Shown here: positions 19,873 to 28,218 of the stretch, in pieces
How positions within the stretch are numbered: the first letter of the stretch is position 1
Layout: each line of letters opens with the position of its first letter
NCBI RefSeq assembly: GCF_900156805.1
Contig: NZ_FTOQ01000004.1
Span: forward strand, 124,001 to 188,000
Length of the DNA stretch: 64,000 bases
Source: Roseivivax lentus
GTDB taxonomy: Bacteria > Pseudomonadota > Alphaproteobacteria > Rhodobacterales > Rhodobacteraceae
Reading direction: 5' to 3'
Notes under the pieces: model-generated
What the model saw: only the letters and a program-made list of their open reading frames with translations
What the model was told of the DNA's origin: nothing
The model's database searches: none
Made by a program: the position numbers and the translations under genes

Positions 19873-21490
19873 CGGGCAGGGCGTAATCGGCGAATTGCCG
19901 GCGCAGCGTCAGCTTCGACACCTTGCCCGTCGCCGTCAGCGGCAATTCCTCGACGCAGACCATGGCGTCGGGCAATTGCCACTTGGCCACGTGTTCGAGC
20001 ATCATCTCGTGCAGTTCGGCAAGCTCGGGCGCCTCCCCGGCGGGCACCACCACCAGGAGCGGCCGTTCGTCCCATTTGGGATGCGGCACGGCGATCACCG
20101 CGCAGCTCGCGACCTTGGGATGGGCCATGGCGATATTCTCGAGGTCGATGGAGGAAATCCATTCGCCCCCCGACTTGATGAGGTCCTTGGTGCGGTCCTG
20201 GATCGTCAGGAAGCCCTGCGGGTCGATCGAGGCCACGTCGCCGGTGCCGAACCAGCCTTCCGCGTCGATGGCCTTTTCGGAGGCCTCGGGGTTGCTGAAA
20301 TAGCCCGACACGACCGTGTTGCCCCGCACGTAAAGCTCGCCCGAGGCGCGACCATCATGCGGCAGGCGGTTGCCCGCCTCGTCGACGATCTTCAGCTCGA
20401 CCCCGAAGAGCCGCCGTCCCTGCTTGGACTTCAGCGCCATCTGCTCTTCCCGCGGCAGCACCTTCATCTCGGCAGACAGAAGCCCGTGCGTGCCCACCGG
20501 GCTCATCTCGGTCATGCCCCAGGCGTGGCACACCTCGACGCCCGAATCCTCGAATCCCTCGATCATGGAGCGGGGCGCGGCCGATCCGCCGACCACGACC
20601 TGCGCGAAGCCCTCGGGGTTGCGACCGCGCTTGTCGATCTCGCCCCGCAGCCCGAGCCAGACCGTGGGCACGCCCCAGGCCGAGGTGACATGCTCCGCCT
20701 CCATCAGGTCGAACAGCGACGCCCCGTCGAGCTTCGCACCCGGCATGACCAGCGAGGCCCCGGCAAGCGGCGCGGCATAGGGCAGGCCCCAGGCATTGAC
20801 GTGAAAGAGCGGCACGACGGGCAGGACCCGCGCGCCTTCGCTCAGCGATTTCGACAGGCAGATCGCCACGGTCATCGCGTGCAGCACCGTGGAGCGATGG
20901 GAGAACAGCGCGCCCTTGGGATGACCGGTGGTGCCGGATGTGTAGCAGAGCGCGGCGGCGCTTTCCTCGTCAAGGCTCGGCCAGTCGTATTCCTCGGGCT
21001 GGCCCTCCAGCAGGTCCTCGTAACACAGCAGATCGAGCGGGCTGTCGGGCATTTGCGCGCGGTCGGTCATCGCCACGAGGATCAGGTCCTTCGGCAGATG
21101 CTCGGCCAGTCCCTCGAGGATCGGCGTGAAGGTCACGTCGAAGCACAACACGCGGTCCTGCGCATGGCCGATGATGTAGAGCATCTGCTCGGCCGAGAGG
21201 CGCGGATTGATGGTGTGACAGACCGCCCCCATCCCCGAGATCGCGTAGTAAAGCTCGAAATGCCGGTAGCCGTTCCACGCGAGCGTCGCGACGCGGTCCC
21301 CCCGGCCCACGCCCAGCCGCGCCAGCCCGTGCGCAAGCTGGCCCGCGCGCGCATAGGCCTCGGCATAGGTTTCGCGGTGGATGTCGCCTTCGGTCCGCAC
21401 CGATACGATGCCGGCCCCCGGATGCGCGGCCGCCGCGTACCGCAAGATCTCGATGATCGAGAGCGGTTCCTTCATCATCATGCCGTGCAT
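19862..21490 (-). CDS. Medium/long-chain acyl-CoA synthetase (AMP-forming)
   Basis: A 542-residue AMP-binding enzyme that activates a carboxylic acid to its CoA thioester. The P-loop YTSGTTGHPKG is at 183-193, the A5-type motif HAWGMTEMSPVGT lies in the middle, and the C-terminal catalytic Lys sits in LTATGKVSKLTLRRQF. The sequence resembles the AlkK/ttLC-FACS subgroup. It is the first gene of the minus-strand acyl-CoA operon. Three ATG codons lie within the first six; the first, at 21490, has a GGGAGGG ribosome-binding site just upstream. Chain length and hydroxylation preference cannot be read from sequence. Confidence 0.87.
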   Translation of the reverse strand: MHGMMMKEPLSIIEILRYAAAAHPGAGIVSVRTEGDIHRETYAEAYARAGQLAHGLARLGVGRGDRVATLAWNGYRHFELYYAISGMGAVCHTINPRLSAEQMLYIIGHAQDRVLCFDVTFTPILEGLAEHLPKDLILVAMTDRAQMPDSPLDLLCYEDLLEGQPEEYDWPSLDEESAAALCYTSGTTGHPKGALFSHRSTVLHAMTVAICLSKSLSEGARVLPVVPLFHVNAWGLPYAAPLAGASLVMPGAKLDGASLFDLMEAEHVTSAWGVPTVWLGLRGEIDKRGRNPEGFAQVVVGGSAAPRSMIEGFEDSGVEVCHAWGMTEMSPVGTHGLLSAEMKVLPREEQMALKSKQGRRLFGVELKIVDEAGNRLPHDGRASGELYVRGNTVVSGYFSNPEASEKAIDAEGWFGTGDVASIDPQGFLTIQDRTKDLIKSGGEWISSIDLENIAMAHPKVASCAVIAVPHPKWDERPLLVVVPAGEAPELAELHEMMLEHVAKWQLPDAMVCVEELPLTATGKVSKLTLRRQFADYALPDAV

Positions 21491-21594
21491 CTGGCCCTCC
21501 CTTGCCGTCTGCGCCTATCATTGCAGGTAGTGTGACGGAGGGGAGCCGCCCTCCGCAACTGCAAAGCCCTGATCCCACCGGAAAGTTTGCCCCC

Positions 21595-22611
21595 ATGTCC
21601 GACACCTACCGCCGCATCGCCCTTGCCCGCCGTCCCGAGGGCGCGCCCCGCGCCGAGGATTTCGCGCTGAAGACCGACCCGCTGCCCGCGCTCGAAGACG
21701 GGCATATCCTGGTCCGCACCGAGTGGCTGTCGCTCGACCCCTATATGCGGGGCCGGATGGATGACGCGAAAAGCTACGCCGAGCCGGTGGCCCTCGGCGG
21801 GACCATTACCGGCCAGGGCGTCGGCACGGTCCTCGCCTCGAAGGCGGAGGGGTTCGCCGAGGGCGACACCGTCACGGGCATGACCGGATGGGCCGATCAC
21901 GCGGTCCTGCCGGGCACCGAGTGCCGCAAGCTCGATCCCGGCACGCCGCCCTCGGCGATGCTGGGCGTGCTCGGCATGCCGGGCTTCACCGGCTGGCGGG
22001 GCCTCCACGAATACGGGCGCCCGAAGGCGGGCGAGACGCTGGTGGTGGGTGCCGCGACCGGGCCCGTGGGCTCCATGGTGGGGCAGTTGGCGCGGCTTGC
22101 GGGCCTGCGCACCATCGCCATCGCGGGCGGGGCCGAGAAGTGCCGCATCGCGACCGAGACCTTCGGGTTCGACGCCGCCATCGACCACCGCGCCCATGAC
22201 GACGCCCGCGCCCTGCGCGCCGCCATCGCCGAGGCCGCGCCGGACGGCGTCGACATCTACTGGGAAAACGTCGGCGGCAAGCTCCTGGAGGCGGTGCTGC
22301 CGCTGATGAACACCCATGGCCGCATCCCGCTCTGCGGCGCGGTGGCCTGGTATGGCGGCGTCGACAGCGACACCGACCGGCTGCCGATGGCGTGGCGGTC
22401 GATCCTCGTGAAGCGTCTGTCGGTCAACGGCTTCATCATCTTCGATCACTGGGATCACTACCCGGCCTTCCTGCGCGATGTCGCGCCCAAGGTCGCCGCG
22501 GGCGAGATCACCTATCTCGAGGATGTGGCCGAGGGGCTGGAGAACGCGCCCGAGGCCTTCATGGCGATGCTGAAGGGCGGCAATGTCGGCAAGCAGGTGG
22601 TCCGGATCTGA
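21595..22611 (+). CDS. CurA-like NADP-dependent oxidoreductase (MDR superfamily)
   Basis: A 338-residue medium-chain reductase resembling E. coli CurA and prostaglandin reductases, which reduce the double bond of alpha,beta-unsaturated ketones with NADPH. It has the N-terminal LSLDPYMRGRM segment, the cofactor-binding VVGAATGPVGSMVGQLAR and DGVDIYWENVGG. No zinc ligands are seen, consistent with the subfamily. The frame is open upstream, but the ATG at 21595 gives the normal start (MSDTYRRIALARRP). It is divergent from the acyl-CoA operon with a 104-base shared upstream region. Confidence 0.85.
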   Translation: MSDTYRRIALARRPEGAPRAEDFALKTDPLPALEDGHILVRTEWLSLDPYMRGRMDDAKSYAEPVALGGTITGQGVGTVLASKAEGFAEGDTVTGMTGWADHAVLPGTECRKLDPGTPPSAMLGVLGMPGFTGWRGLHEYGRPKAGETLVVGAATGPVGSMVGQLARLAGLRTIAIAGGAEKCRIATETFGFDAAIDHRAHDDARALRAAIAEAAPDGVDIYWENVGGKLLEAVLPLMNTHGRIPLCGAVAWYGGVDSDTDRLPMAWRSILVKRLSVNGFIIFDHWDHYPAFLRDVAPKVAAGEITYLEDVAEGLENAPEAFMAMLKGGNVGKQVVRI

Positions 22612-22807
22612 TCCGGACGCCTTGACGGGCGGGGCTGCGCGGCGCCGCCGGCAGCATCGGCTCGTGCAACTTCGGAGCCGCGCAAACCGGCGGGTCAGCG
22701 CGCCGCCCCTGCCCCTTCACCTTTCCGGAAAAACGCATCTCTGCCCTGTCCGCCCGCCCATGGCGCAATCAGGCGCGCAAACCGGCCCGCGCGCCCGTTC
22801 CGGCAGA
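22612..22807. other. Intergenic region between convergent genes, no gene seen
   Basis: GC-rich sequence with one 12-base direct repeat, GCGCAAACCGGC, near 22680 and again near 22775. No coding frame, terminator or RNA gene is supported. Confidence 0.4.
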
Positions 22808-23536
22808 TCAGCCGCGCCCGATATAGGGCATGGTCGTCGCCATCACGGTCATGAACTGCACGTTCGCCTCGGGCGGCATCTCGGCCATCAGCCGCACCGC
22901 GCGCACCGCCTCGCCCACATCCATCGTGGGCGGCGGTGGGATGCCGCGCGCGCGGTTCGTCTCGATGATCCCGTCCAGAAGCTCGGTGCGGGCATTGCCG
23001 ATATCGATCTGCCCGCAGGCGATGCCGAACGGGCGCCCGTCGAGGCTCAGGCTTTTCGTGAGGCCGGTGATCCCGTGCTTCGTGGTGGTGTAGCAAACCG
23101 AGTTCTCGCGCGGCACATGCGCCGAGATCGAGCCGTTGTTGATGATCCGGCCCCCCTGCGGGTCCTGCGCGCGCATCCGGGCGAAGGCCGCCCGGGCACA
23201 GAGGAACATGCCCGTCAGGTTCACGGCCAGCACCGTGGCCCAATCGGCGGCCGGGACCTCGTCGATGAGGGCCGCAGGACCGAAGAGACCCGCGTTGTTG
23301 AAAAGCACGTCGATGCCCCCGGCGCGTTCGAGGAACGTGTCGAAGGCGGCCTCGACCGCCTCGGCATCGGTGACATCCGCGGGCAGGACGACCGCGCGCG
23401 CATGCCCGTCCGCCACCGCCTCGAGCGCGGCGCGGCGCCTGGCCAGCAACCCGACAAGCCAGCCCGCCTCAAGGAAATCGCGCGCCACCGCGGCGCCGAT
23501 ACCCGAGGAGGCGCCGGTGATCAGGATCCGTTTCAT
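22808..23536 (-). CDS. Short-chain dehydrogenase/reductase
   Basis: A 242-residue classical SDR with the cofactor motif TGASSGIG (7-14), NNAG (80-83), Ser136 and the catalytic YTTTK (Tyr149, Lys153). It would oxidise or reduce an alcohol/ketone pair with NAD(P). Substrate is unknown. The start overlaps the helicase stop by 4 bases (ATGA), so it is translationally coupled to an apparently unrelated helicase gene. The upstream in-frame extension runs through that gene and is discarded. Confidence 0.88.
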   Translation of the reverse strand: MKRILITGASSGIGAAVARDFLEAGWLVGLLARRRAALEAVADGHARAVVLPADVTDAEAVEAAFDTFLERAGGIDVLFNNAGLFGPAALIDEVPAADWATVLAVNLTGMFLCARAAFARMRAQDPQGGRIINNGSISAHVPRENSVCYTTTKHGITGLTKSLSLDGRPFGIACGQIDIGNARTELLDGIIETNRARGIPPPPTMDVGEAVRAVRLMAEMPPEANVQFMTVMATTMPYIGRG

Positions 23537-25074
23537 ATCTCCTCCTCCGCGACGGGCGCGGTCAGTTCCAGCGGCGCCGCGGATGCCGCGCGCAGGTCGT
23601 CGACGCTCAGCGGGGCCGAGGGCTTGGCCAGCCGGTTGCGCACCACCCAGTAAAGCCGCTCCTGCGCGCGGGTGATCGCCACGTAGGCCAGACGCTTCCA
23701 CAGGGGCTGGCCCGCCTCCGACCGGCCCATGCGCGCGGCGGCGTAGAGATCGGGCGCGAAGACCTGCACCGCATCCCATTGCGACCCCTGCGCCTTGTGG
23801 ATGGTGACCGCCGCCCCGTGCAGGAAGGTCGCCCCCATGCGCGCGGCGAAGGGGATGAAGGGCTCCTCCTCGTCGGGCTTCTCGATCTTCACGATGGAGG
23901 CCGCCGAGATCCGCGGATCGGGCGCGCCCATGACGTGCAGCCGCGAAAAGCCGGGCTTCCGGCCGGGCCCGAGATAGATGACCTGCGCGCCCTTGATGAG
24001 GCCTCGCGCCTCGAGGTCGAGCCGCTTCTTGCGATGTTTGAGCGGCAGTTCGATACCGTCGCAGATCAAGGGCTCGCCCTCCAGCAGCTCGGTCTCGGGC
24101 GCGCCGTAGACCGCGCGGAAGGCGTTGATCAGCCGGATGCGCGTGGCGTTGCGCCAGACCAGCACCGGCGAGCGGGCCATCAGGTCGACTTCCACGCGCT
24201 GCGCCCAGACCACACGGTCGTCGCTCCGCGCCTTGTCCTCGATCATGCGCTCGAAATCCTCGAAGGACAGGGCCGGGTCCGACAGCGCGTGGGCGAGATC
24301 GAGGATCGGGTTGTCGGCCTCCTGCCGGTGGACGCGGGCCAGTTCCATCTTCTGGCTGTCCTTAAGCCCGTCGAAGACCATCGCGCCGGACTGGTTCACC
24401 GGCGCGAGCTGCGCGGGATCGCCGAAGATCAGCAGGTTCGGAAAGATCTCCTGCAGGTCCTCGAATTGCCGGTCGTCCAGCATCGAGGCCTCGTCGACGA
24501 ACCCGATATCGAGGGGCTCCTCGCGCCGTTTCCAGCCAGTGATGAAATCCGACCCGCGCAGGCCCGCCGCCGCCAGCGCCGCTGGCACCGATTTGTGGCC
24601 CTGGAACGACGCGAAGGCGCGGTCGAGCGCCTCGTCGGTGAGCCCTTCGATCTCGGGCTTCTCGCCGTTGCCCATGAGCCATTCGGCGATCTTTTCGTAT
24701 TCCGGGTGGTAGACCGGCGTGTAGAGGATGCGGTGGATCGTGGTGGCGGGCACGCCGCGATTGCGCAGGACGCTGGCCGCCTTGTTCGTGGGGGCGAGGA
24801 TCGCCAGCGTGCGGCGGTCCTTGCGGCGGCGGCTTTCGTAATCGCCCGACACCGTCTCGACCCCGGCCTCGCCCAGCGCGCGGGCCAGCTCCGCCAGCAG
24901 CATCGTCTTGCCGGACCCGGCCTTGCCCAGAAGCGCCATGACCCGGGTCTTGCCCTCTTTCGCGGGCAGGCAGAGCCCGTCTTCGAGGTCGACGCCGGCC
25001 TCCCGCAGCATCTCTGCCACGCGGTCGTAGGCCTGGGCCTGATCGTCGGAAAATGTCAGTGCGGGCAAGCTCAT
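23533..25074 (-). CDS. RecD-like superfamily 1B DNA helicase
   Basis: A 513-residue ATP-dependent helicase. Walker A GKAGSGKT (50-57), the Walker B-like segment FVDEASMLDD, the Q-GDPAQLAPV sensor motif and the C-terminal VTIHKAQGSQWD and LAYVAITRAQERLYWVV (motifs V and VI) are visible. This is the core of RecD/Dda-type 5'-3' helicases with a UvrD_C_2-like end, but there is no RecB or RecC neighbour, so it acts outside RecBCD. It lies 39 bases downstream of luxI on the same strand and overlaps the SDR gene. Confidence 0.87.
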   Translation of the reverse strand: MSLPALTFSDDQAQAYDRVAEMLREAGVDLEDGLCLPAKEGKTRVMALLGKAGSGKTMLLAELARALGEAGVETVSGDYESRRRKDRRTLAILAPTNKAASVLRNRGVPATTIHRILYTPVYHPEYEKIAEWLMGNGEKPEIEGLTDEALDRAFASFQGHKSVPAALAAAGLRGSDFITGWKRREEPLDIGFVDEASMLDDRQFEDLQEIFPNLLIFGDPAQLAPVNQSGAMVFDGLKDSQKMELARVHRQEADNPILDLAHALSDPALSFEDFERMIEDKARSDDRVVWAQRVEVDLMARSPVLVWRNATRIRLINAFRAVYGAPETELLEGEPLICDGIELPLKHRKKRLDLEARGLIKGAQVIYLGPGRKPGFSRLHVMGAPDPRISAASIVKIEKPDEEEPFIPFAARMGATFLHGAAVTIHKAQGSQWDAVQVFAPDLYAAARMGRSEAGQPLWKRLAYVAITRAQERLYWVVRNRLAKPSAPLSVDDLRAASAAPLELTAPVAEEEI

Positions 25075-25113
25075 GGGCGGACCCTACAGGCCCGCCAAAG
25101 GCTCCGCCAGAGG

Positions 25114-25752
25114 TCAGGCCGCGACGGCAGCGATCCGTGCGCCGACAGGACCGAAGGCGGCCTCGAACCAGGCGCGGGACTGCACCGGATCGATCCCCGC
25201 CGAGGCGGCCACCCGCGCCCGCGCCTCCGGCGAGAAGGACCACAAGCCGACCGAGATGCGCGCCCGTCCCTCGCCTTCGCTGCCCAGAACCTCGGGGGCG
25301 GCGCCGATGCGGTTGTAGATGCGCACCATGCGCGCATCGAAGACGCCAACGAAATGTTCGACCCCGAAGCCCTGCATCACCTCGCCGCCCGCCAGCATCA
25401 GCGCCGCGGCGGCGCCGGGATCGGTGTCGCGTGCGAGGCAGAAGCGGGTGCATTCCCAGATCAGCGCGCTTTCGATGCGCACGCCGCCGGTCAGATGGCC
25501 GAAATGGTCGTTGATCATCGTGTCGCCCGTCGTGGGCATCAGCCGCATGGAGCCGCCATGGCTGCCATCCGCGCGTTCCCAGATGACGTAGAGCGGGTTC
25601 ATCGCGTCGTAGGCGTCGCGCTCTTCGCCGCTTGCGTCGAGCTCGACCTCCCAGCCGAGCCGGGTGCGGAACTGGTCGGCCCGGTCGCGGAACATGGTGC
25701 GGGCGAGTCCGGGATGGCGTGCAAGTTCGGAGGCATAAAGATATCGGATCAT
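25114..25752 (-). CDS. Acyl-homoserine-lactone synthase (LuxI family)
   Basis: A 212-residue autoinducer synthase that makes an N-acyl-homoserine lactone from S-adenosylmethionine and an acyl-ACP. Most family-invariant residues can be placed: Arg24, Phe28, Trp34, Asp47/Asp50, Arg70 (GSMRLMPT), Phe84, Glu100 and Arg103 (WECTRF). A Thr in the acyl-chain region is the sort of residue that often tracks with 3-oxo or long chains, but the product cannot be predicted. luxR lies directly upstream on the same strand. A 20-bp perfect palindrome covers the ribosome-binding region 10 bases before the start. Confidence 0.93.
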   Translation of the reverse strand: MIRYLYASELARHPGLARTMFRDRADQFRTRLGWEVELDASGEERDAYDAMNPLYVIWERADGSHGGSMRLMPTTGDTMINDHFGHLTGGVRIESALIWECTRFCLARDTDPGAAAALMLAGGEVMQGFGVEHFVGVFDARMVRIYNRIGAAPEVLGSEGEGRARISVGLWSFSPEARARVAASAGIDPVQSRAWFEAAFGPVGARIAAVAA

Positions 25753-25761
25753 CGTTTGGCC

Positions 25762-25781
25762 CTTTCTGTCTTGACAGAAAG
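25762..25781 (-). promoter_or_regulatory. Perfect 20-bp palindrome over the luxI ribosome-binding site
   Basis: CTTTCTGTC-TT-GACAGAAAG: two 9-base arms around a 2-base centre, ending 9 bases before the luxI start codon. On the luxI strand the right arm plus the next bases (GACAGAAAGGG) contains the only Shine-Dalgarno-like purine run. It could be a LuxR operator (lux-box size is right, the sequence is not the textbook one) or an mRNA hairpin that hides the ribosome-binding site. Confidence 0.6.
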
Positions 25782-25847
25782 AGCTAAGCGGAGATGGGCT
25801 TAAGTTTGGTTAATCGCGGCGTGCGTTGCGTGGCCCCGGGGCGCGCC

Positions 25848-26609
25848 TCAGACGACGATCAGCCCGCGTTGCAGCGCCTGCGCGACCGCGTGTGTGGTGT
25901 TGAGCGCCCCGAGCTTGAAGCGCGCGCTCTCGATATAGACCCGCAGCGTGGATTCCGAGATCGACAGCGTATCGGCGACCTGGGCGCGGGAATACCCCAC
26001 CGCGATCAGGGTCATCGCATCGACCTCGCGCGGGGACAACGTGGCCGGTTTCGGACCGCGCCCGGGCTGGAATTCGAGGGCCTTCTGATTGAAGTAATGC
26101 GCAACGAGAATCAGTTCGCGGCGATGGTGTTCGGTGAATTCCTGCCATTCGAAATCGGTGCAGGAATGGTTCAGCGTGAACAGCGCGAATTGACCGTTCG
26201 GACCCCGGATCGGGACCGAGAAGCCCTGGTTTCCGACACCGTATTCGATCGCGTCGCGCAGAAAGGCCCGCGCCGCCTTCGAGGACCAATCGAACCGTTT
26301 CCAATCCACCGGATGAAAGCGCTGGTAACATCCCACGATGACCGGATCGATCCGCAAATATCCCCTTTCGAGATACCGCGCGACCCAGGCCGGATCGTAG
26401 GTGCCGCAGCCGAATTGCTCGCCATCGGCGGCGACCCAGTGATAGACGATGTGATCGACCCCGAACTGATCGCGCAGCTCCTCGATCAGAGGCTGCAGAT
26501 CATCCTGCGACTTTGCGGCTTCCAGCCGCGCGAGTTGTTCGTCCAACCCGGAACTCAGCAACGCGATCCCCAACGCCTGCTCCCCTTTCATGCGACGCGA
26601 TCTCGGCAT
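25848..26609 (-). CDS. LuxR-family AHL-responsive transcriptional regulator
   Basis: A 253-residue regulator with an N-terminal autoinducer-binding domain and a C-terminal LuxR helix-turn-helix (LSPREVDAMTLIAVGYSRAQVADTLSISESTLRVYIESARFKLG, about 191-234). The ligand-pocket residues can be placed: Tyr56, Trp58, Asp89-Pro90, Trp103 and Gly129. It is expected to sense the signal made by the adjacent LuxI. The start could be the ATG at 26609 or the one 18 bases later; both lie inside an overlapping upstream small ORF. The 95-base gap to luxI holds the palindrome described separately. Confidence 0.93.
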   Translation of the reverse strand: MPRSRRMKGEQALGIALLSSGLDEQLARLEAAKSQDDLQPLIEELRDQFGVDHIVYHWVAADGEQFGCGTYDPAWVARYLERGYLRIDPVIVGCYQRFHPVDWKRFDWSSKAARAFLRDAIEYGVGNQGFSVPIRGPNGQFALFTLNHSCTDFEWQEFTEHHRRELILVAHYFNQKALEFQPGRGPKPATLSPREVDAMTLIAVGYSRAQVADTLSISESTLRVYIESARFKLGALNTTHAVAQALQRGLIVV

Positions 26610-26718
26610 GAGCGATCATTTGAGCTTCGTTCAGTTGAGCAGCCAACATGTCGAGCGCATTTGCATTCGCAAACCGTGTCAGATCCGAGAGTACGTCGAT
26701 AATCCAGTCGTGTCGCAT
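26500..26718 (-). CDS. Small ORF preceding and overlapping luxR
   Basis: A 72-residue frame (MRHDWIIDVLSDLTRFANANALDMLAAQLNEAQMIAHAEIASHER...) that overlaps the luxR start by 110 bases in another frame. It has a good purine-rich GGGGGCGAG ribosome-binding site about 6 bases before its ATG. Its first 45 residues look like a helical, genuinely coding protein; from memory, similar small proteins sit in front of luxR genes in other Rhodobacteraceae, which I could not check. The last 27 residues, where it overlaps luxR, look like non-selected sequence. It may couple translation to luxR. Confidence 0.55.
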   Translation of the reverse strand: MRHDWIIDVLSDLTRFANANALDMLAAQLNEAQMIAHAEIASHERGAGVGDRVAEFRVGRTTRAAGSRKVAG

Positions 26719-26779
26719 GGAATGCTCGCCCCCAAATGGTTAACAAAGTATTAACACAACCCTAGCAAGAACAGCTTAT

Positions 26780-26802
26780 GGTGAATATTCACGAATTTCA
26801 CC
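26780..26802 (-). promoter_or_regulatory. Palindrome upstream of the luxR transcription unit
   Basis: A perfect 12-bp palindrome GTGAATATTCAC (26781-26792) lies inside a wider inverted repeat, GGTGAA...TTCACC (26780-26785 and 26797-26802). It sits 62-84 bases upstream of the small ORF before luxR, in the most AT-rich stretch of the area. A repressor or activator operator is plausible. Confidence 0.45.
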
Positions 26803-26865
26803 TCCCCCAAAATAGCGATGCAGCGATGCGGAAGCGCCGCAAATCACGCGATTTGCCAAATGGCG

Positions 26866-26903
26866 CAACGAAAAGGCCCGCATCCGGGCTGCGGATGCGG
26901 GCC
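26866..26903 (-). terminator. Rho-independent terminator of ccr
   Basis: A perfect 12-bp stem (26875-26886 with 26892-26903) with a 5-base loop is followed, on the ccr strand, by TTTT and further T-rich bases. It begins 28 bases after the ccr stop codon. Confidence 0.93.
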
Positions 26904-26931
26904 TGAAACGCCGCCGGGGCGTCAGGATTCG

Positions 26932-28218
26932 TTAACGCTTCGCGGCGAGCGCATCCTCCAGCGTGCGCAGGCCGGTCGTCGGGGCCTGCACCAGAACGGA
27001 CATGTTTCCGGGCTTGTGTTCGTTCCGCATCATCTTCATGTGCGCGTCGGGAATCTCCGCCCAGGGGAAGACTTCGGACATGCACGGATCGAGGCGCCGC
27101 TCGATCATCAGCTTGTTGGCCGCGGAGGCCTGCTTGAGATGCGCGAAGTGGCTGCCCTGCAGGCGCTTCTGGTGCATCCACATGTAGCGGACGTCGAAAG
27201 TGCAGTTGAAGCCCGACGTGCCGGCGCAGATCACGACCATGCCGCCCTTCTTCACCACGAGGGTGGAGACCGGGAAGGTCGCCTCGCCGGGATGCTCGAA
27301 GACCATGTCGACATTCACGCCCTTGCCGGTGATGTCCCAGATCGCCTTGCCGAACTTGCGTGCTTCCTTGAGCCAGGCATTGTATTCGGGCGTGTTCACC
27401 GTGGGCAGCTGGCCCCAGCAATCGTAATCCTTGCGGTTGATGACGCCCTTGGCGCCCTGATCCAGCACGAATTGCCGCTTGGACTCGTCCGAGATGACGC
27501 CGATCGCGTTGGCGCCGGCGGTATTCGCCAGCTGGATCGCGTAGGAGCCGAGGCCGCCCGACGCGCCCCAGACCAGCACGTTCTGGCCGGGCTTGAGGTC
27601 GTGCGGCTCGTGGCCGAAAAGCATCCGGTACGCGGTGGCGAGCGTTAGCGTGTAGCAGGCCGCCTCTTCCCAGGTCAGGTGCTTGGGGCGCGGCATGAGC
27701 TGCTGCGCCTGCACGCGGGCGAATTGCGCGAAGGAGCCGTCGGGCGTCTCGTAGCCCCAGATACGCTGGCTGGGCGAGTACATCGGATCGCCGCCGTTGC
27801 AATGCTCGTCGTCGCCGTCATCCTGGTTGCAATGGATCACGACCTCGTCGCCGACCTTCCAGCGGGTGACCTTGTCGCCCACCTTCCAGACGATGCCCGA
27901 CGCGTCGGATCCCGCGATGTGATAGGGTGCGCCGTGTCCATCGAAGGGGCTGATCGGCTGACCGAGGCCTGCCCAGACACCGTTGTAGTTGACGCCCGCG
28001 GCCATCACGAGAACGAGGACCTCGTGGCTGTCGATATCCCAGACGTCCACCACCTCGACCTCGAAGCTCTTGTCGGGCGCGCCATGGCGCTCGCGGCGGA
28101 TGGTCCAGGCGTACATCTGCTTGGGAACGAAGCCCATCGGAGGCATCTCGCCGATCTCGTAGAGATCCTTTTCGGGTGCATCGTATTCCGCGATGCCGGT
28201 CTGCGTATCGAGAGCCAT
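26932..28218 (-). CDS. ccr: Crotonyl-CoA carboxylase/reductase
   Basis: Ccr is the key enzyme of the ethylmalonyl-CoA pathway: it reductively carboxylates crotonyl-CoA to (2S)-ethylmalonyl-CoA with NADPH and CO2. The 428-residue MDR-fold protein has the family-specific GVNYNGVWAGLGQPISPFDGH, the insert VIHCNQDDGDDEHCNGGDPMYSPSQRIWGYETPDGSFAQF, the NADPH motif VWGASGGLGSYAIQL and CAGTSGFNCTFDVRYMWMHQKRLQGSHFA. Length agrees with known Ccr. It has its own terminator. An acyltransferase gene and then ecm follow on the far side. Confidence 0.97.
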   Translation of the reverse strand: MALDTQTGIAEYDAPEKDLYEIGEMPPMGFVPKQMYAWTIRRERHGAPDKSFEVEVVDVWDIDSHEVLVLVMAAGVNYNGVWAGLGQPISPFDGHGAPYHIAGSDASGIVWKVGDKVTRWKVGDEVVIHCNQDDGDDEHCNGGDPMYSPSQRIWGYETPDGSFAQFARVQAQQLMPRPKHLTWEEAACYTLTLATAYRMLFGHEPHDLKPGQNVLVWGASGGLGSYAIQLANTAGANAIGVISDESKRQFVLDQGAKGVINRKDYDCWGQLPTVNTPEYNAWLKEARKFGKAIWDITGKGVNVDMVFEHPGEATFPVSTLVVKKGGMVVICAGTSGFNCTFDVRYMWMHQKRLQGSHFAHLKQASAANKLMIERRLDPCMSEVFPWAEIPDAHMKMMRNEHKPGNMSVLVQAPTTGLRTLEDALAAKR

